A stretch of DNA of 64,000 nt from Pseudomonas corrugata (GTDB lineage Bacteria > Pseudomonadota > Gammaproteobacteria > Pseudomonadales > Pseudomonadaceae), in assembly GCF_001269905.1 (NCBI RefSeq), contig NZ_LHVK01000008.1:268526-332525 (forward strand), in the 5' to 3' direction. Shown piece after piece: positions 60,828-64,000 of the stretch. The position numbers and the translations under genes were made by a program. The notes under the pieces were generated by a model, which was given only the letters and a program-made list of their open reading frames with translations, did no database searches and was not told the DNA's origin. Position 1 is the first letter of the stretch, and the number at the start of each line of letters is the position of its first letter.

Positions 60828-62864
60828 TCAGCGCTCCAGTTGCTTGTGTTCTTGGGGCATCATCGAAATGCCCGCCAGGGGCAGGCGCAAGGTAAAGCAG
60901 GTGCCTTGGCCCGGCGCCGACTGCACTTCCATCTGGCCCTTGTGATTGTTGGTGATGATGAAATACGACACCGACAGCCCCAGGCCCGTGCCCTGGCCGA
61001 TTTCCTTGGTAGTGAAGAAGGGCTCGAAGGTGCGTTTGCGCACGTTCTCGCTCATGCCGATGCCGTTGTCCTCGACCTGGATTTCCGCCCACGGTGGGTT
61101 CAGTCGCGTACGCAGGATAATCCGGCCGGGCTCGCTGTCGTCCTGGCGTTGATGGATGGCCTGGGCAGCATTCTTGAGCAGGTTGAGCAGCACCTGCTCC
61201 AATTCGTTTGCTGTGCCGGGTACCGGGCCCAGGTTCGGGTCGAACTGACGGATGATCGCCTGGCCCTTGAAATCGAAGCCGATCGCCAGGTCGAAGTCGT
61301 TGCCGGCGATCTCCACCGCCTGGTCGATCAGGGCCGGCAGGTCGCAGGGCGCCATTTGTCGGGTGCTGCGACGGCTGAAACTGAGCATGTGGGTAACGAT
61401 TTTTGCCGCCCGGGTGCCGGCCTGCTGGATGCCATCGAGCAACCGCGGGATGTCCCGGCCCTGGAGGTATTGATTGACCACCTGCAGCTCGATGCCAAGC
61501 TGCTCGGCCTGTTCCAGGTTCTTGGGCAGTTCCGGTGACAGGCGTCGACGGATGTTCTGCACGTTGTGCAGGATCGCTCCCAGTGGATTGTTGATCTCAT
61601 GGGCCATGCCCGCCGCGAGGCCGCCGACCGAGAGCATTTTTTCCGACTGCACCATCATTTCTTCCAGCGACAGGCGCTGGGTGATGTCATCGATCCTGAT
61701 CACCACCCCGCGCCCGGCGCCCCCCATCAGCGGGTAGAAGGTCAGGGCGTAGTGCCGCGCTTCATCGTCCTTGGTCCAGGTGACGCGTTCGATCTTGGCC
61801 ACCGTGTGCTGCTCGACCGTTTGCTTGAGCTGCGGCAGGTACGGCTTGAGGGGTTCGAACGCAAGGAAGATCGGCTGGTTCAGGGCCTCGTCCAACCGGG
61901 TGCCGGAAAGGGCGCTGGCCTCCTGGTTCCATTGGGTGACGTAGAGCTGCTCGTCGAGGGCGATCAGGGCCGACGGCATGGAGTCGATGATACTGTTGAG
62001 ATAGTTCTGGAAGCCGGTGAGCTTTTTCTCGATCTTGCTGCGCACCTGGACTTCGAGCTCCAGTTTGCGGTTGGTGTGCCGGGTCTCTTCCGCCAGGCCC
62101 TGAGCCTGATCATAGGCCGCCTGGGAGTCGTCCCGGGCACGCTTGAGCTGCTGCTCTCGGGCCTCGATCCGTGACAGCATGGTGTTGAAGGCCTCGGCCA
62201 GGCTGCCGATTTCGTCGTGGTTGCCGCGGGCGGCGCGCAGGGAATAATTTTCCTCACGGGTGACCTGGCGTGACAGTTCTTCCAGTTGATGAATCGGCCG
62301 GGTGATCAGGCGTTTGATCTGCTGGGCAATGACCAGCCACAGCAGCACGCTGAAAATCAGGATGCCGAGGCTGGCGGTCAGGGTGCCGGTGTAGAACGCC
62401 GCTGGAAGTTCACTGCTGGCGACCAGTAGCAGGTGGCCTGGCGCCGTACCGGGGCGGGGAAGGGTAATGACCTGGTTACTGCGAAACTCACCGGCCTGCC
62501 AGGCCTGCACGCTACTGAAGTGATCCGGCAGCTTGAGCTTCGCACCCTGTTGCAGTTGCGCCAGGCGCTCGCCCTCGCCGTCATACAGCGCCGCCGCCCG
62601 CAGCGGGGCGTAGCTGTTGAGTTCGTCGAGCAGGCGCTTGGCGCTTTGCGGCGATTGCAGGGCATCGGAGATCAGGCTCGGATTGGCGATCAGCCGACCG
62701 ATGGTCTGCAGGGCCTGGGGGGCCATGCTTTCCTGGGAAATGTAATAGGCGGCGCTGATAAAGGTCAGGTTGGCGACCAGTAACACGGTGGTCAACAACA
62801 CCAGCAGGGCGGCCAATAGTTTCTGGCCGACTGGCAGGTTTTCAAGGCGCTGGCGCAATGGCAT
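60828..62864 (-). CDS. Membrane sensor histidine kinase (HAMP-PAS-HisKA-HATPase)
   Basis: Of 678 residues. Two membrane helices (about 15-38 and 160-182) flank a small periplasmic sensor. A HAMP domain (RLITRPIHQLEELS...), a coiled coil, a PAS domain (about 285-395; IIDSMPSALIALDEQLYVTQ), HisKA with His422 in GMAHEINNPLG, and HATPase_c (NLLKNAAQAI; DNGIGM; GTGLGLSVSYFI) follow. No response regulator is adjacent, so it is an orphan kinase by position. From memory the P. aeruginosa gene at this place affects swarming. It is followed by the adenosyltransferase gene with a 2-bp gap and preceded by panE. Confidence 0.88.
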   Translation of the reverse strand: MPLRQRLENLPVGQKLLAALLVLLTTVLLVANLTFISAAYYISQESMAPQALQTIGRLIANPSLISDALQSPQSAKRLLDELNSYAPLRAAALYDGEGERLAQLQQGAKLKLPDHFSSVQAWQAGEFRSNQVITLPRPGTAPGHLLLVASSELPAAFYTGTLTASLGILIFSVLLWLVIAQQIKRLITRPIHQLEELSRQVTREENYSLRAARGNHDEIGSLAEAFNTMLSRIEAREQQLKRARDDSQAAYDQAQGLAEETRHTNRKLELEVQVRSKIEKKLTGFQNYLNSIIDSMPSALIALDEQLYVTQWNQEASALSGTRLDEALNQPIFLAFEPLKPYLPQLKQTVEQHTVAKIERVTWTKDDEARHYALTFYPLMGGAGRGVVIRIDDITQRLSLEEMMVQSEKMLSVGGLAAGMAHEINNPLGAILHNVQNIRRRLSPELPKNLEQAEQLGIELQVVNQYLQGRDIPRLLDGIQQAGTRAAKIVTHMLSFSRRSTRQMAPCDLPALIDQAVEIAGNDFDLAIGFDFKGQAIIRQFDPNLGPVPGTANELEQVLLNLLKNAAQAIHQRQDDSEPGRIILRTRLNPPWAEIQVEDNGIGMSENVRKRTFEPFFTTKEIGQGTGLGLSVSYFIITNNHKGQMEVQSAPGQGTCFTLRLPLAGISMMPQEHKQLER

Positions 62865-62909
62865 CAGATTCGTCGCTGAAAAGGAACACGAGGCCAGCGT
62901 AGCCGCTGC

Positions 62910-63908
<999 letters not shown>

Positions 63909-63970
63909 TTAACCACAAGCCAAGCGCGCGCCTTTATCACGGGGGCGCCTTTTTTATTGGAGAACTCTAC

Positions 63971-64000
63971 ATGCCTTCATTCGACGTGGTATCCGAACTG
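63971..64000 (+). CDS. yajQ: YajQ family cyclic di-GMP-binding protein (5' end only)
   Basis: Only the first ten codons are present (MPSFDVVSEL), identical to the usual N-terminus of YajQ/UPF0234 proteins, with a GGAGAA ribosome binding site 6 bases upstream. YajQ proteins are about 160 residues and include c-di-GMP-binding co-regulators. The gene runs off the right edge. Its place next to panE fits P. aeruginosa order. Confidence 0.75.
   Translation, partial: MPSFDVVSEL

Overview
The window is chromosomal DNA of a Pseudomonas, most likely of the P. fluorescens group. The basis is a MvaT-type H-NS protein, GC-rich codon use, many fluorescens-type REP elements in inverted pairs, and gene order that, from memory, follows two blocks of P. 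aeruginosa: fumarase-SadC-ferredoxin reductase-pyruvate kinase-PilZ-MoxR operon-sbcB-mvaT-purU, and dciA-secA-argJ-GST-mutT-adenosyltransferase-sensor kinase-panE-yajQ.

Layout. 1-2.6 kb: a DctB/DctD-type two-component system, cut by the left edge. 2.7-12.8 kb (minus): B and C parts of an insecticidal-type Tc toxin, namely one TcB cocoon protein and two TccC-like Rhs proteins with different C-terminal tails. 13.0-20.7 kb: a core block (class I fumarase, GGDEF cyclase, 2Fe-2S ferredoxin reductase, pyruvate kinase, a small lipoprotein, a PilZ protein) ending in a DUF6124 gene with an elaborate 5' leader. 21.1-36.2 kb (plus): the A module, four large genes in one direction: an Ig-like repeat protein, a TcaA-like and a TcaB-like half of the A subunit, and a second Ig-like repeat protein. 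36.2-43.1 kb (minus): a tightly overlapping RDD/SpoIIM/DUF4129/DUF4350/MoxR/DUF58 operon. 43.2-46.6 kb: sbcB, mvaT, purU and a 54-residue protein. 46.7-49.6 kb (minus): a glycosyltransferase/deacetylase/flippase-like operon. 49.9-51.7 kb: a chemoreceptor. 51.9-64 kb: a HerA-like ATPase, dciA, secA, argJ, GST, mutT, a cobalamin adenosyltransferase, a sensor kinase, panE and the start of yajQ.

The most interesting system is the Tc toxin. Its B/C genes and its A genes lie about 8 kb apart on opposite strands with housekeeping genes between them. The three Tc transcription units (tccC-1, TcB plus tccC-2, and the A module) each carry a 20-bp site resembling a lux box, about 75-90 bp before the start codon (for the A module, before one of two possible starts). 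I infer control by one LuxR-family regulator, which is not encoded in the window. The A subunit is split in two and flanked by two large Ig-like proteins without signal peptides, which may be accessory or receptor-binding partners.

A second notable element is the DUF6124 leader. Its central arm can pair either with an upstream arm or with the sequence holding the probable ribosome binding site, as in a translational switch.
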